Assembly (NCBI GenBank): GCA_965153355.1
Contig: OZ231126.1
Coordinates: forward strand, 65,658,001 to 65,722,000
Length of the DNA: 64,000 nt
Origin: Flaccisagitta enflata
Lineage: Eukaryota > Chaetognatha > Sagittoidea > Aphragmophora
Direction: 5' to 3'
Shown here one piece after another: positions 47,933 through 59,800 of this stretch (positions are counted from its first letter, which is position 1; every line of letters starts with the position of its first letter). A program made the translations under genes and the position numbers. The notes beneath the pieces were generated by a model. It saw only the letters and a list, made by a program, of their open reading frames with translations, was not told where the DNA came from and searched no databases.

Positions 47933-50029
47933 CTGGATTTTTCCGTCCTGAGTGATTATTTCTAATCCCTGCGGGTTGGATGTTTCCCAGCCTACAGACC
48001 TATAAAATTGTAGGTCATCTGGGCAGGGTCCTTCCTTGAGCATATGGGCGGTGAACCTAATCGACTCGTTGACGTCTTTAGGAACCCTCAATTCGGAGTA
48101 TAGATTTCTTTGTACCTCCAGCGGTAGATTGGCGCGGTCGTCTCTCGATTTTATTCCTTTCTTTTTATTTTCTTCTTCTTCTTCTTCTTTATCTTCTTTC
48201 ATTTCTTTCAATTGTTCTTTCGGTTGAAAATTCGGAATTTCGTTCTCCAAGTCGTATTTTTCTAACGCTTCTATCGCTTCTTTCGAAAAGTTTGATTCCC
48301 TAACTAACGTACTAAGACGCACATGCTCCGCCTCCTTCAATGCCCTTTCTTTCTTCTCCTTCTTCTCCCATGCATTCTTCCTCTCTTCTTTCTTCGCCAA
48401 CATCTCATTAAATTCTACCACTTCCTTCAAATTGTTATACTCCTCTTTGCTTAACCTGAATAGTTCCTTCTCCATCGTATACTTCACCTCCTTCTTCTTT
48501 ACCACTCCATCTTCAACCACCTCCTCCTCTCTTACTCGCTCTTTCAAAAACCACTCCTTATATTCCTTCTTTTCATAAGCCATTCTTAGTTGCAAGTGCG
48601 CCTCCTCTATCTTTCTTTCGTATTCTTTTCTTTTTTCTTGTTCTTCCCAATTTCTTATTCTTGCCGCTTTTTCTTCTGCTTTTCTTGGCTTGTAGTCGAA
48701 GTTTGATGCCGTCGTCATTAGTACTGGTAGAGCGTTTTTTCTTTGTTCTTTGCGTCTTTGTGTGTGGTTTTTCTGTTTTGTTTGGCGTCGTGTTAGTTCG
48801 TCGTGTTTTTCTTTGATATTTTCGTCGTCTGTTAGTTCGATTCCGTTGATCATTCTGTTAAATTTCTGGTCGACTCTATTCTTTTTTCTTAATTTCTTGC
48901 GCTGATTATGAGTGTTTCCGTTAATGTGTTCTTCGGCACAACTTTCCTGCGAGGTCGTGGACGCTTCCGATGAGAGTGTTGGCGTCGGTGTGCGTCTGAA
49001 GGGGCCTGGTGATACTGGTTTTACGCCTTTTTGTGGGAAGAGATGGGATATGATTTCTTTTTCTCCCGAGGATGCCGAGGATACGATGGATGGGGTTGGA
49101 GATTTGCGCCAAATAATGGGGGAATGTCGACGGTTCGGTGGTGGTGATGGTGATTGTTGACGACGGTTTGTGGGAGTGGATTGTGGTTGTTGTTGTGGAT
49201 GGATGGCCTCGGCCGTCTCCCCTTCAACAAGCGGTCCAGGTACACTTGGCCGTTCGTTCGTTGGTGGATGGGATGGTGGTGCTCTGAATGGGGGTTTTGG
49301 AAGTGTGTGTCTGTTTGTTGGTAATGGTGCTGGGATGTGTGGACTATGTTTGAGCTGTGGTGGAGGCCTTGTGGTGTCGGGCATAGGCAATGTGGCGTTG
49401 GGCATTGGGTACCAAAGATTGGGAGTGGTCGTTTTGAAATTCGGATTTATTCCGCGGACGAAGTTGGGGTTTGGTTGGGGTGGTAGAGGTGGATGATGTC
49501 GTCGATAATGAGTGAGTGGAGCTTTGAATTTGGCGCCGTAACCTTCTAGTGGACGAGGTGGGTAGTCGCCGGGAGTTGGAAGGAGTGGAGGGCGTCTGTA
49601 CGGTTCTAAGCTCGGGTCCATGAATTCGTTAGGGCCGGTGTGGCGAGTGCGAGGTCGAGAAGGTCGATCTTGGTTTTCTCTCGTTGATTCGTTTTCGTCG
49701 GGCTGATTGGTAGATTGAGCGTCGGTTTCGTCCGATGATGATGGGATGCCATAGTCGGACTTAAACTGAGCCCTAAGTTGACGCAGTTCTTCCGGCGTAG
49801 AGGGACGGGGATGTTGGCTCGATTCGTCGTCGCTTTTGCCTAGTGTGGCGATATCGTAGGTGTGGGCGACGGATCCTTTTAACCAGTTATTTGCTCTTTT
49901 ACTGCCTTCTTTGGCCCTTTCTTTCGATGGATGTGGGTTCTTTTCTGACTTGAATTTGTCAAATCTTTCTTTTTCCTCTTCGCTGTCGCTTGACGACGAA
50001 ATTTGGTCGTCGCACATCAGACCCGCCAT
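47933..50029 (-). CDS. Spliced accessory gene, exon 1 (699 codons)
   Basis: Starts at ATG 50029 in good context (agaATGg) and ends at CAG|GTAACA, a consensus donor, in phase 0. Residues 1-130 are acidic and polar (SSSSDSEEEKERFDKFKSEK). About 130-350 is Pro-rich with many PPLPP and RRHHPP segments. About 370-640 is a long charged, coiled-coil-like region rich in Lys and Glu (ARIRNWEEQEKRKEYERKIE). The end is more globular (NLPLEVQRNLYSELRVPKDV). Together with exons 2 and 3 it would encode about 1005 aa. No enzymatic motif, signal peptide or membrane segment is visible, so it is not a classical env. It lies directly 3' of pol. Confidence 0.8.
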
Positions 50030-50271
50030 TCTGACGAAGTGGCGGTAAGCGGAAGTTAAGCGAAAGTCGAACGAAATTGATATTGACGAGAGGTTCGATG
50101 TTGGTGAAGAAGGTACGACGTGTATAAGAGTCTAAGCGGCCCCCAGGGGTTTAGGGAACCGGTTCTTCTTATACACGCGTAGAATAAATCTCGAAGATCA
50201 GTTGAATTATTTGGAAGAAGACTTGCACCTGGATTATGGTAAATGTTATGTATAACAGGGTATGCGTTCAT

Positions 50272-52309
50272 TGAGATAAGCAGCCGACTCGTGAGAGGAA
50301 ATTGATTTGACGCAAGAATGATCGTTATTAATTGATTATAAATGATTAGATGCTATGGTTCGTGTTGATAGTGCTATGATTAGTAAATAGTAGTGCCATA
50401 TGCTTTTTGTATGATTAGCGTGATAATCGTTTTCAATAAAGTGATAGTAGTGTTGAAATAAGATTGCGCGTGACTGTATTGAAATATATCGTGTAAATCA
50501 CCGTTCGTTATGTTGATCATGTTAATAACCACGAGGTTGTGTTGTTTCATATGGTACCTTCGCGTATTATATCTATTCTTCGCCTCGGAGTTCGATAATT
50601 AGCTAATTTGTATATTGTCGTATTTTTAATTATTCGTCTGCGAGTTATCGTGAATGGTTATAGCGATAGATGGATACGTAATTCAGTATGGGAAAGTGTC
50701 TTGATGGATGGTATTAATACGTGAAGAAAGAATGATTATTTTGGGTATCGTATATGATGATCATTTAACCATCGGTTGAAAATGAACTCGGTTTCGGATG
50801 AATAAAAGATTTTCGCATCTTTGCTTTGAAATGTAGTACTTAACTTTACAACATTAGCAATCGTAACAAGAAATGTTTGAGTTGGCCAAGCGCCACATCA
50901 CCAAATGTATACTGGTCCGGTTACCACTGCCTATTGCAGTATAGTGTAAATGAAAGAATGCCCTAAGTTTAGACTAAATGCAGTACTTAACGTTACAACA
51001 TAATTTGTTCATTTTGTTCGTTAAGTTTATTCGTTTCATTCGCTTCATTCGCTTCATTCGGTTCATTCGGTTCATTTGGTTAATTCGGTTCATTTGGTTC
51101 ATTCGGTTCATTTGGTTAATTCAGATTCTCGGTTAGACTGTAAGTATGTGTATATATACAGTATACTGATTTTCGCTTAGTTAATTCGGTATGTGATGAC
51201 CGTTATATAGCCTTTTGCGCGGCGTCGGTCTAATTAACGCAATGAGTTCATGTATCTGATACGGTGGTTAGCGAAAAATAAAGAGGACTAAGTATAGCTT
51301 CATGTATGACTTTAATAATCCAACTCGATATTTACACCGAAAGGAACGTAACGAAATTGATTAATAAGTAAACGATCATGGATGAGAATGAATGAATCGT
51401 GTTGGATAGTTGGTATGATGACCAAATGTATCTGTATTTCTATTTTATCCAAAGGTACCAACCGTAATTCGAGAAAGTTGTGAAGCTGTAAAATCAACTT
51501 GAACGATATATGAAGCAAGTTGTACTAAACCTCGGCCAACTGGTTTATCAGCTCGTTATCATCTCGTTGTCATAGATGTGATACTATTGGTACAAATTTA
51601 GTTTTTTCTATTTCTTCTAAATTTCTTTCGGGCGCCCTGTTATTCTTTATTCTTCTATAGTTCTTTCTATAATAGTGTTTTAGTCATCACACCAACTAAG
51701 TAAAACAAAGACTAGTTTTATAAATTGTCTTTGAAATTTACTTGTTCGAATAGTTAAAACGTGAGTTGTGTCTATATACAACATACATCGAGTTACAGTT
51801 ACATTGAGAAAAATGCGAAGTGTTTTTGAATTTCGTCCTACTATTTAGGTATGTGTATAGGACGACAGTATGACTCGTGGGATTTCGGTAGATATGTCGA
51901 TGTACTTTGTATTATGAGTAGTTCATTCACAGTCACCGATTAAGTAAAAAGGAGATCGGTGGCGGTGGGCCGTACCGGAAGTCGATCACTTCCGGTCACG
52001 CCCACTTTGCAGTCGAGAATTGAGGATCTCCGAAAAAAATCCTCATTTCCTCCACTTGCTCGAGTGGAGAGGATTTCGATGGTTTGCGCCGGGGCTCTCT
52101 CCTTCATCGACGTCGGCGTATTTTCTGTTTGGTAAAGAGTTTTGAAAGATGTTATAATGAGAGGGTATCTATGTATGTGTATATGTGTTGATTCGTTTCA
52201 AACATAATGATGTACATTTAGTGACGAGAAAAGGAGACATTGTTTCGGTAGTATTATTTTGCATAATATGCATGTTTTGCATAGTATGCATAATTCAATC
52301 CGATTATTA
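50272..52309. other. Element intergenic region between pol and the spliced gene
   Basis: About 2 kb, AT-rich, no supported gene. It contains an array of ttcattcggt/ttcatttggt 10-mers at about 51030-51120 and the ETS-type palindrome at about 51972-51994. Confidence 0.5.
51968..52095 (-). promoter_or_regulatory. Possible internal promoter upstream of the spliced accessory gene
   Basis: Contains a perfect inverted pair of ETS-type sites (accggaagtcgatcacttcc ending in ggt), then cacgcccactttgcagtcga and gaa, which matches the block at 45540-45570. Position upstream of the gene and similarity to the second intergenic region suggest a shared regulatory module. Activity is not shown. Confidence 0.35.
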
Positions 52310-55300
52310 TTAAGTTTCCAATACAATGATAGAGGAAATGTGTCGATCGACAATTTTGCCGGATGATAATCGAATTTTAAATCTACGTGGATGATGTACA
52401 TCTTCATTGATAATGTCTATAATTCTCCCACAGGGCCAATACTCTCTTGAAGAGTCCGTCGACTCAATGAGTACTAACTGACCCAAAGTTATGTTTGTCG
52501 ATTTTACCTTTTTTCTTCTTCTAAGGCTCTCGACGTATGTAGACTTGAAGATGCGCCAAAATTCATCAAGAAGAAATTGAGTCGAGCGCCATCCTTGTCG
52601 CAGGCATTCGTACGGCTCCATCTGTGGAGGAACAATGTGACGAGTGGTATCAACATACAAGTAAGGATAAAGGAAGTGTGCTGGAGTGAGTACGTGAGTG
52701 TCATCAATGTCAGTAGAGGCTGCTGTGATTGGTCTACGGTTCATCATGTAGCTGGCGCCATAGAGTAAACTTTCGAAGTCGTCATAGTCGATGTTTCTTG
52801 TGCCTATGACGCTTCTTAGTAATTTTTTGGCTAGACCTATTAACCTTTCCCACGCTCCTCCTGCTTGCCCACAATATGCGGGACCAAAATGCCACTCTAA
52901 TCCTATTATTTCTAATTCTTTTCTCAAGTTTGTCTGATTCCACTCATAAATGGCATTTTTAATTTCATTATCTGCGCCAATTAGGTTACTACCATTATCT
53001 GAGTAAAGTTTTCTCAATGATGGAAACTGTGAGAAAATTTTAATCAAGGCGTTAATTAAACTAGATGATGTCATGTCTCTAAGTGGAATGAGTGTGATGG
53101 CTCGTGTTGACATGCAACATGCAAGTAATACGAATAGTTTAATGGTTCCTCTTCCTTTGTGTTTGAGATGGAATGGTCCTAGAGCGTCTATTCCTGTGTT
53201 GTAAAATGGTGGAATGACTTCGATTCTCTCTGTTGGTAGGTCACCTTCTCTTTGTTTTCCCAAACGTTTGTTCAATCTTTGACAAGTGATACATTTTGAG
53301 ATCACACTTTTTACTGCTACCTTGCCGCCCAGTACAAAGAACTTTTCTCTAAGAAGTGAATAAGTTTGTAATGCGGTACAATGGTATCTGTTATAGTGAG
53401 ATTGATGATAGTGTCTGATGATTGCTCTCACGGTCTCGTTTTGATGATTGGGTAGGATGATTGGGTATTTGTGATTGTATGGTAAGTATTCGGCTTTTTC
53501 ACATCTGCCTCCTGCCCGGATGAGACCATTTTCATCGATGAATGGTGAGAGACTGCTTAATTTTGAGTCTTTGATATTTAGTTCTTTTAATGCGTTTGGA
53601 TAAAAAATGCCCAATTTTACTAGGTGCATAGTTTCTTTTTGGAATGAGTCACTCTGTAACGCCTTGATTAAAAGAATTTCTGCCGATTCTCTCTCGTCCT
53701 GACTAAGATGGATCACATATTTTTTATTCGGTTCGGTTTGTTTTGGGTTATTTCTTGGTCTTAGTCTGTTTGTCATTAGAACTGAGTTTTTTGCTTTTGT
53801 TAGATCTCTCAGTTTCAGAATGACTTTCTTTATGATAGCCACCCTTCTTATTTTGTTTCTCCAGTGTTCCAACTTACATGTGGACTTGGTGACCCATGAC
53901 TCCATCGCTTTGGATTCGGCTACGATATTGACGTCGTCCGTGGTGCCGTGTATGGCGAGGATTGATAGCGCGCCGATGTCCGCGTTAAGCGTTGCTTTCG
54001 TCATTGTGTTTACGGGTAACTTCGGTGGCCATTCTGAAATTGGGAGGGAAAGGAATGGTGGTCCTTCATGGTAAAATCTCCATTTTTTAGACTCATTACC
54101 TTTGATACCTTTACTTGTTAAATCGGCAGGATTTAGTTTAGAGGGTACATGCCTCCATTCCGAAAGTAGAGATAGTGCCCTTATCGCTTCAATTCTGAAA
54201 TTTTCAAATGTTTTGAACCGCCTATCAAAGTCAAATAGCCAATTGAGAACGCAGACTGAGTCCGTAAAGTGGTAGATGTTTGCGAATGTTTCCCCACTTG
54301 TTCTAACTAATGTATCTCTCCATTGCGCCGCAATTTTTGCGGCGCAAAGTTCTAATTTAGGTATGGAGTCGCCATGTGGTAATGCTCCCTCAGTTGGATT
54401 AAGTGTCATGTTCGTCGGGACAACGTGTGATTTCCCAATGATGAAACTGGTACTTATTTTGTCCCCCCCCCCTTTGAGGTATTTTCGGAAATAGCCTACT
54501 ATACCAAAGCCATCTTTAGAGGAGTCGCAGAAAATAGCAAGGTCTGTAAGACTATCTTCTAATCCTAATGGGTTAGTCCAGCGGCTAATTGTCAATCCTT
54601 TGAGGTGGTTAATAGAATTTTTCCATTTGTTAGCAGCTATTTGAATTTCTTTAGTCAGTGTTGATTTGTATGGTATCGTAGGTGAGCTAACTATTTGAAA
54701 TATTCTCTTTCCCTCAAGGACCCAGGGCGCGACCAGCCCTATAGGGTCGTAGATGGAGGCTACGAACGATAATAGATCTTTTTTGGTCACTATCTCTCTT
54801 TCGGATTTGTTACCTACTCTTATATTCATGACATCGCGTTCAAAACAGTATCCAACACCTAATATTTTATCAGTAAGATCGCTATCACTGACAAGGTCTT
54901 TAGCACACTCACTCTCCCATCCATTATTGAGTATGCTCACCAGTTCTGCTGTGGTGATTTCCTTGTCAGGTTCGTCTTCGCTGTCGCTTTCTTCTTGATG
55001 TAGCGAGTTCTCGGCAGTGTTGGTGGCGACTTCGACTGTTGGCGGTGGTGGACTGTTGTCGACGACTAACGCGGATTCGGCTTTCGCGTTGGGTGAGTTT
55101 TCGGAATGTTCGAATGGCACTAATGGCGCTGATGGCGCTGATGGCGCTGATGGCGCTGATGGCGTTGAGTTCGTCTGTGGGAGAGAGATGGGGGTTTTGG
55201 GGGGGTCGTTAATTTCTGGAATATTAGAGCGCCATTTACAAATGTTGAAGCCGCCTCTAGCTAAAGCCTCAGTAATCTCTCTTTTAATCAAGTGTGCGGT

Positions 55301-56731
55301 TTCTTTCTTTTTTAAAGACTTGAGTAGGTCATCAACGTAAAAATTGTGTAATAGTGTCAAGTATGTTTCTTCTGAAATGTTATTTTTTTCTCTTTCTGCA
55401 TGTGCTCTCAGGACAAAGTTTGAAATGTTAGGAGAAGAAGTGATGCCAAACATATGACGACAAGATTCAATCATTATTATATGTTTCATGCTTTCGTCTG
55501 ACCACCAGGGGTATCTGAGTGATGGTCTATCATATTCTTCCAGTAGAATCATATAAAAGAAATTTGATATATCGGCACTAATGGTGTATTTCTCTTTGCG
55601 AAAGTTTAGGATAATTGTTATCAGGTTATTTAGCAGGTCCGGACCACAGAAGAGATATTTGTTGAGGTAATGTTTGCCTACTCTAGCAGATGCGTCCTGG
55701 CAAATTCTAAATTTGCCAGGCTTATCTGGTTTGGTGACTATATGATTTGGTAAGTAGCAAACTACAGCCTCCCTGGGGGCGTCTAGGTTTGGTATAATTC
55801 TAGCGTGCCCTTCTGCTAGTGTCATGTTCATCTGTACAAACGATCCTTTTTTTAATTCTGGATTAAGTTCGAATTTTCTTTTAAGTTTGGCGTGTCTGTT
55901 CATGGTCATTTTGTAAAAGTCTATTGTTCTAAACAGATCTGCTGTTGGTTGTCTGCCTAGGATCCATGGCATTGTAATTTGCCATCTACCTTCTTCTTCG
56001 TTGAAATGAATCGACTCTTCCATCTGTTTGAGACTTTTTTTATCATTGACTGATCTGTGTGTAACTTCTTGTGGATATAGTTCAAAATCTCGCGATATAA
56101 AATCCATGCGGAATGCGCGATTTATTAGGTCTATGACTGCGAATTTTTTCACATTAATGCAAAATATCTCTTCTGTGTCCTCATTCAACATATTTACATT
56201 ATTTACAGTTTGTGAAGGAATTGTTGGTCCAATGATAGCGGGGCCAAAGTGAGTGCCCAATGCTATAGGTTGATTTGGTAGGCCAATATGGTTGTGACCA
56301 GTGAAAAAATAATACGCATATTTTGCGTCGAGTAGTACGCCGATTGAGGTATTTTCTAATGTGTTGATTTTAATATTTTTTAGATGTTCAAATTTTTTAA
56401 GGTCATCGGGATTTGGGGGTGTATCATTTTCTGTGCTAAGACTGTTTGCAATGAGCGCTCTTTCAATGTTCAATTCGAATGTATTATTTAAGTTTGATAC
56501 TTTAAATGATGTTATTGATCTTTCTGATTTGTCATTGTTATCAAATGTATTTAAGCTTACACTCACTAAGTGTCTTGTGGTATTCAGTTCGTTTGCTAGT
56601 TCATCAGTTATGGCGGATACATTCGCCCCGGTATCGATGAGGGCATATGTTGGGCGACGGATACCACCAGATTTGACTAATATTGGGACAATTGGTCTAG
56701 TGGCACCATTTCGCCCAACACATGCCGCCAT
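52310..56731 (-). CDS. pol: BEL/Pao Pol polyprotein (1473 aa)
   Basis: Uninterrupted frame. In order: an aspartic protease with DTGAN (Asp at about residue 33); a reverse transcriptase with SADISNFFY and the YVDD catalytic motif at 465-468; an unusual acidic, Pro/Ser-rich linker at about 505-620 with four SAP repeats; RNase H with its first Asp in FCDSSKDG at 736; an integrase zinc-binding region (HYNRYH...CITC, Cys at 1147 and 1150); a DDE core with Asp 1182 (DALGPF), Asp 1245 (YSDNGSN) and Glu 1295 (GGAWERL); and a C-terminal DUF5641-like part. Together these copy and integrate the element. All catalytic residues are present, so the enzyme may be active. The frame is +1 relative to gag. Confidence 0.95.
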   Translation of the reverse strand: MAACVGRNGATRPIVPILVKSGGIRRPTYALIDTGANVSAITDELANELNTTRHLVSVSLNTFDNNDKSERSITSFKVSNLNNTFELNIERALIANSLSTENDTPPNPDDLKKFEHLKNIKINTLENTSIGVLLDAKYAYYFFTGHNHIGLPNQPIALGTHFGPAIIGPTIPSQTVNNVNMLNEDTEEIFCINVKKFAVIDLINRAFRMDFISRDFELYPQEVTHRSVNDKKSLKQMEESIHFNEEEGRWQITMPWILGRQPTADLFRTIDFYKMTMNRHAKLKRKFELNPELKKGSFVQMNMTLAEGHARIIPNLDAPREAVVCYLPNHIVTKPDKPGKFRICQDASARVGKHYLNKYLFCGPDLLNNLITIILNFRKEKYTISADISNFFYMILLEEYDRPSLRYPWWSDESMKHIIMIESCRHMFGITSSPNISNFVLRAHAEREKNNISEETYLTLLHNFYVDDLLKSLKKKETAHLIKREITEALARGGFNICKWRSNIPEINDPPKTPISLPQTNSTPSAPSAPSAPSAPLVPFEHSENSPNAKAESALVVDNSPPPPTVEVATNTAENSLHQEESDSEDEPDKEITTAELVSILNNGWESECAKDLVSDSDLTDKILGVGYCFERDVMNIRVGNKSEREIVTKKDLLSFVASIYDPIGLVAPWVLEGKRIFQIVSSPTIPYKSTLTKEIQIAANKWKNSINHLKGLTISRWTNPLGLEDSLTDLAIFCDSSKDGFGIVGYFRKYLKGGGDKISTSFIIGKSHVVPTNMTLNPTEGALPHGDSIPKLELCAAKIAAQWRDTLVRTSGETFANIYHFTDSVCVLNWLFDFDRRFKTFENFRIEAIRALSLLSEWRHVPSKLNPADLTSKGIKGNESKKWRFYHEGPPFLSLPISEWPPKLPVNTMTKATLNADIGALSILAIHGTTDDVNIVAESKAMESWVTKSTCKLEHWRNKIRRVAIIKKVILKLRDLTKAKNSVLMTNRLRPRNNPKQTEPNKKYVIHLSQDERESAEILLIKALQSDSFQKETMHLVKLGIFYPNALKELNIKDSKLSSLSPFIDENGLIRAGGRCEKAEYLPYNHKYPIILPNHQNETVRAIIRHYHQSHYNRYHCTALQTYSLLREKFFVLGGKVAVKSVISKCITCQRLNKRLGKQREGDLPTERIEVIPPFYNTGIDALGPFHLKHKGRGTIKLFVLLACCMSTRAITLIPLRDMTSSSLINALIKIFSQFPSLRKLYSDNGSNLIGADNEIKNAIYEWNQTNLRKELEIIGLEWHFGPAYCGQAGGAWERLIGLAKKLLRSVIGTRNIDYDDFESLLYGASYMMNRRPITAASTDIDDTHVLTPAHFLYPYLYVDTTRHIVPPQMEPYECLRQGWRSTQFLLDEFWRIFKSTYVESLRRRKKVKSTNITLGQLVLIESTDSSREYWPCGRIIDIINEDVHHPRRFKIRLSSGKIVDRHISSIIVLET

Positions 56732-56822
56732 CAGTCAATCGTCTTCGTCTTCGAGTGATTCTATTTCGTCGTTGTTGTTTTCGTTCTTGTTTTGTTTCTT
56801 GTCTTCTGCCTTTTTATGCATT
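56732..56822 (-). CDS. Short frame bridging gag and pol
   Basis: An ATG overlapping the last codons of gag (aATGCATAA) opens 27 codons (MHKKAEDKKQNKNENN, then an acidic end) in the pol frame. It ends at TGA, followed by CTG and the pol ATG. It may be a re-initiation peptide or part of Pol made after a frame change and stop readthrough. Its role is inferred from position only. Confidence 0.35.
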
Positions 56823-59800
56823 TAGAGTATGGTGGTATTTTCCGTTGCAAGTCTGACAGTAGTCTGTGCTAGTACAATCCTTAACCATATGCCCCCTAGC
56901 AAGGCATCGGATACATGCTCCATTGGCTCTAATTTGTGTGAATTTGTCATCGTGATTGAGACTAAGAAACGTTTTACATTGCGGTAATTCGTGATAGATC
57001 GTACCGTTGCATGTTTTGCAAAACCAATTATTCTCACCGGAAGGTTGTCTGGCGGTTGTGGCGATGTTTTGCGCTCCGTCTCTTTGCATGTTGTAATTAT
57101 TCGCTTGGTGTTGATTCTGAAGCCAATCGTTGACCTTATTGCGGTTTTGATGTTGCTGTTGATGCTGTTGCTGCTGCTGTGGCTGCTGTCGGTATCCTCC
57201 TCCTCCTCCGTAAGGATGACGTTGTGGTGGAGGAAGGAGTGGGGCGGATGGATACTGTTGGAAGTTTGCGGCGGCCACTGCGGCTGCTGTCGCTGCGGCG
57301 GCGCCGTCAGGTGTGCTGAGGTCGGGATGAGACGGGGTTTGTTTTGTATTGTTTCTTTTTTGGCTTCCTCCTTTGTTTTTCGCGGGGATTTTGGGTTTTG
57401 GAGCGGATTCCTGTGAGTCAACGGAAATGGTATTGACAGTCATTAATTTGTTATCTTTTTTACCCGATGGAGGTTTAGTTGAATGATGAATGGCTGATAA
57501 TTCTTCTCTAACTTTGTTTTCGTATGACAAGAATTTCAGAAAGTCTGTAAATTGTGGTTCAGGCTCGAAGCTATCTGGGGTCATACTGGTTAATTTTTTA
57601 GATCTCTCTATCGCCCATCTGTTTAAGCAAAAGGGAATTTTTTCAACTAGAATTCTGTTTATAGTGTCTGCGTTGTTAAAAATGCTGTCTCTCTTTGCAT
57701 TCTTTGCTTTGCGGTAGATAGTGGTGAGTGCAATTCTCAATGCTTTGAATTCTGATGGTTTGTTACGGTCAATAGCTCCGTTACATACAATATTGTTAAT
57801 CATATTGTGAATGCTTCTAGCTTCGTATCCAAATTCTAGCTTGAGGTGTTCAATTGCATCTCTTAAATTATCTTCCGCGTTTCCTCTTCCTTCATAGAGT
57901 TCACATATTTTTGCGGCTTCGCCAGAGAAGTAATGTTTCAACTCAAATATGAGTTCTCTAGCTGGTATCCCTGAATTGTCTGTGATCGTTTGGAATCTGA
58001 GCAGAACTGACTCAAAATCAACTTTGCTATCACCGCTAAATCTTTGTTCCTCTGGTAGTCTATTTCTCTGTAAGAAATCGCGTGCATCTTTAGCTGCGAA
58101 GAATCTCAATAAATCTGTGTTGAAGAATTGACCTTCGGTGTTTTTACCTTTGTTTTCGTCATTAGGGTTGAGATCAATCGAGATTTTTGGTGATTCACGA
58201 CCGCCAAGAGATGAACGACCGACTGGTGAATTCGCCATCGCACCTACGAACCCCTCCAAGTTGTCTGCGGATTGATTATGCGCTTCTTCCTTCTTCATCT
58301 CGTGTTTCTGTTGGGGTAAGTAAGAGTTCGAGGTATGACCATTGTGATTAAAGTTGGTGTCTGATGGTGCATGCCTACTATTCTTTGGTTTGGGTAAGTT
58401 TAGACTGTAAGTTGGGGAATTTGGAGGGGTTAGTCTAGTTTGTGTGTTTTTCGATTTGCTTGTCTGACTAGCTCTTCTTTGTGTTGAAATATCTGATCTA
58501 GCAAACGGTATGTCAGAGTCATGCCTGCTTTGCCTGGTTGTGTTCATATGATCGTCCATTTGTGTACGGGGCTGTGATGTTTGAGTCTGTGATTCTTGTT
58601 GATTTGTTCTGACTTTTGGTCTGGTCGAGTTATTGTTGATTATGTTTGTCTGTATATTGTTATTGTCTGCATTCGTTTGTATTTGACTGTCAGTCCTTCT
58701 CTCTGTGATTTGTCTTTCGTTAGGTCTCTGTCTTTCCATGTTTGGATAATTCTGTTGAATATTGTCATTTGGAATATTTTGATGAGATCGTGGAGACTGG
58801 GGAATCGTATCTAGTCTTGCGCATTCGGTAGCTAGTATATGAGTCGCTGTGGCGTTTTCGCCTCTGGTTTGGGAAATGACAGTGTATGTTTGTCTAGTAC
58901 TCATTTGTTGTGCTGTTCTCTGGGAATGATATTGGGGATTTGAATGACTATTTGGGTGATTTTGGGGTTGATGAGACTCTACCTGATGGCTCGTACTGGG
59001 ATGGTGTTGTGGTTGGATGCCCTCGGTCCTTCTTCTGTCAGCAAGCGTTCTAGATACATCGGCCCGTTCGTTTGTTTGTGTGTGATGCGTGGGATCGTGA
59101 TTTGTTCGGCGGGAGTGTGTGTTCGTTGGGAGATGTTGATCTGTGTAGGGTAGAGTATGGGGAGATTGGGTATTTTGTTGATTAGCATTGTTATTTGGCA
59201 GTTCTAAAAACGAGACCAAAGAGGCTGAGTCGGATGGATGAACTGATTCTTGAGAATTGACCCAGCTGCGTGTTCTGTTGACCCTTTCATGACCCTCAAC
59301 TGCATCGAATTCTTTTTCCATGTCTGCCTGTCCTTCTTCACCTATTTGTGCGTTCGCGTCATTTCCTTCCATTTCTGACAATGACTGCATTTTCCCTAAC
59401 AATAGTCTGCATTCGTCATCGTACTTTTTTCTTTTGTCGTTAAAATGGTCATTTAACTTTTTCTTCCTTTCAATCACCTTGTCGTATTTCTTTCGAAGAT
59501 TTTCGTGTTCGTTTTCGCCGTTAAACGAGGTGACATCCACCAGCTCGGGGACTATCGTCATTTCTGATCTAGCCGATGAGAACGTGGTGACGGAGGCGTC
59601 GTCGCCATCGCCGTCGTCGTCGCCATCGCCGTCGCGATCTGTTCCATGTAGGTGAGACAAAGCGTTTGTGTGTGAGATGTGAGTTCTTTCACAGGCTCCT
59701 GTGTTAGACCGTCTGGTTTCGTTGGTCCGATTAGCAATGGGAAGATGGGAAACATTTGAGCTATCGCCATGTACTCTTACCGATGGATGTTGTGATGTTG

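Noticed and set aside
46660-50029. The accessory gene as an env or envelope-derived gene because of its position 3' of pol
   Set aside because: No signal peptide, furin-type site, fusion-peptide-like stretch or membrane anchor is visible; the product is charged and Pro-rich.
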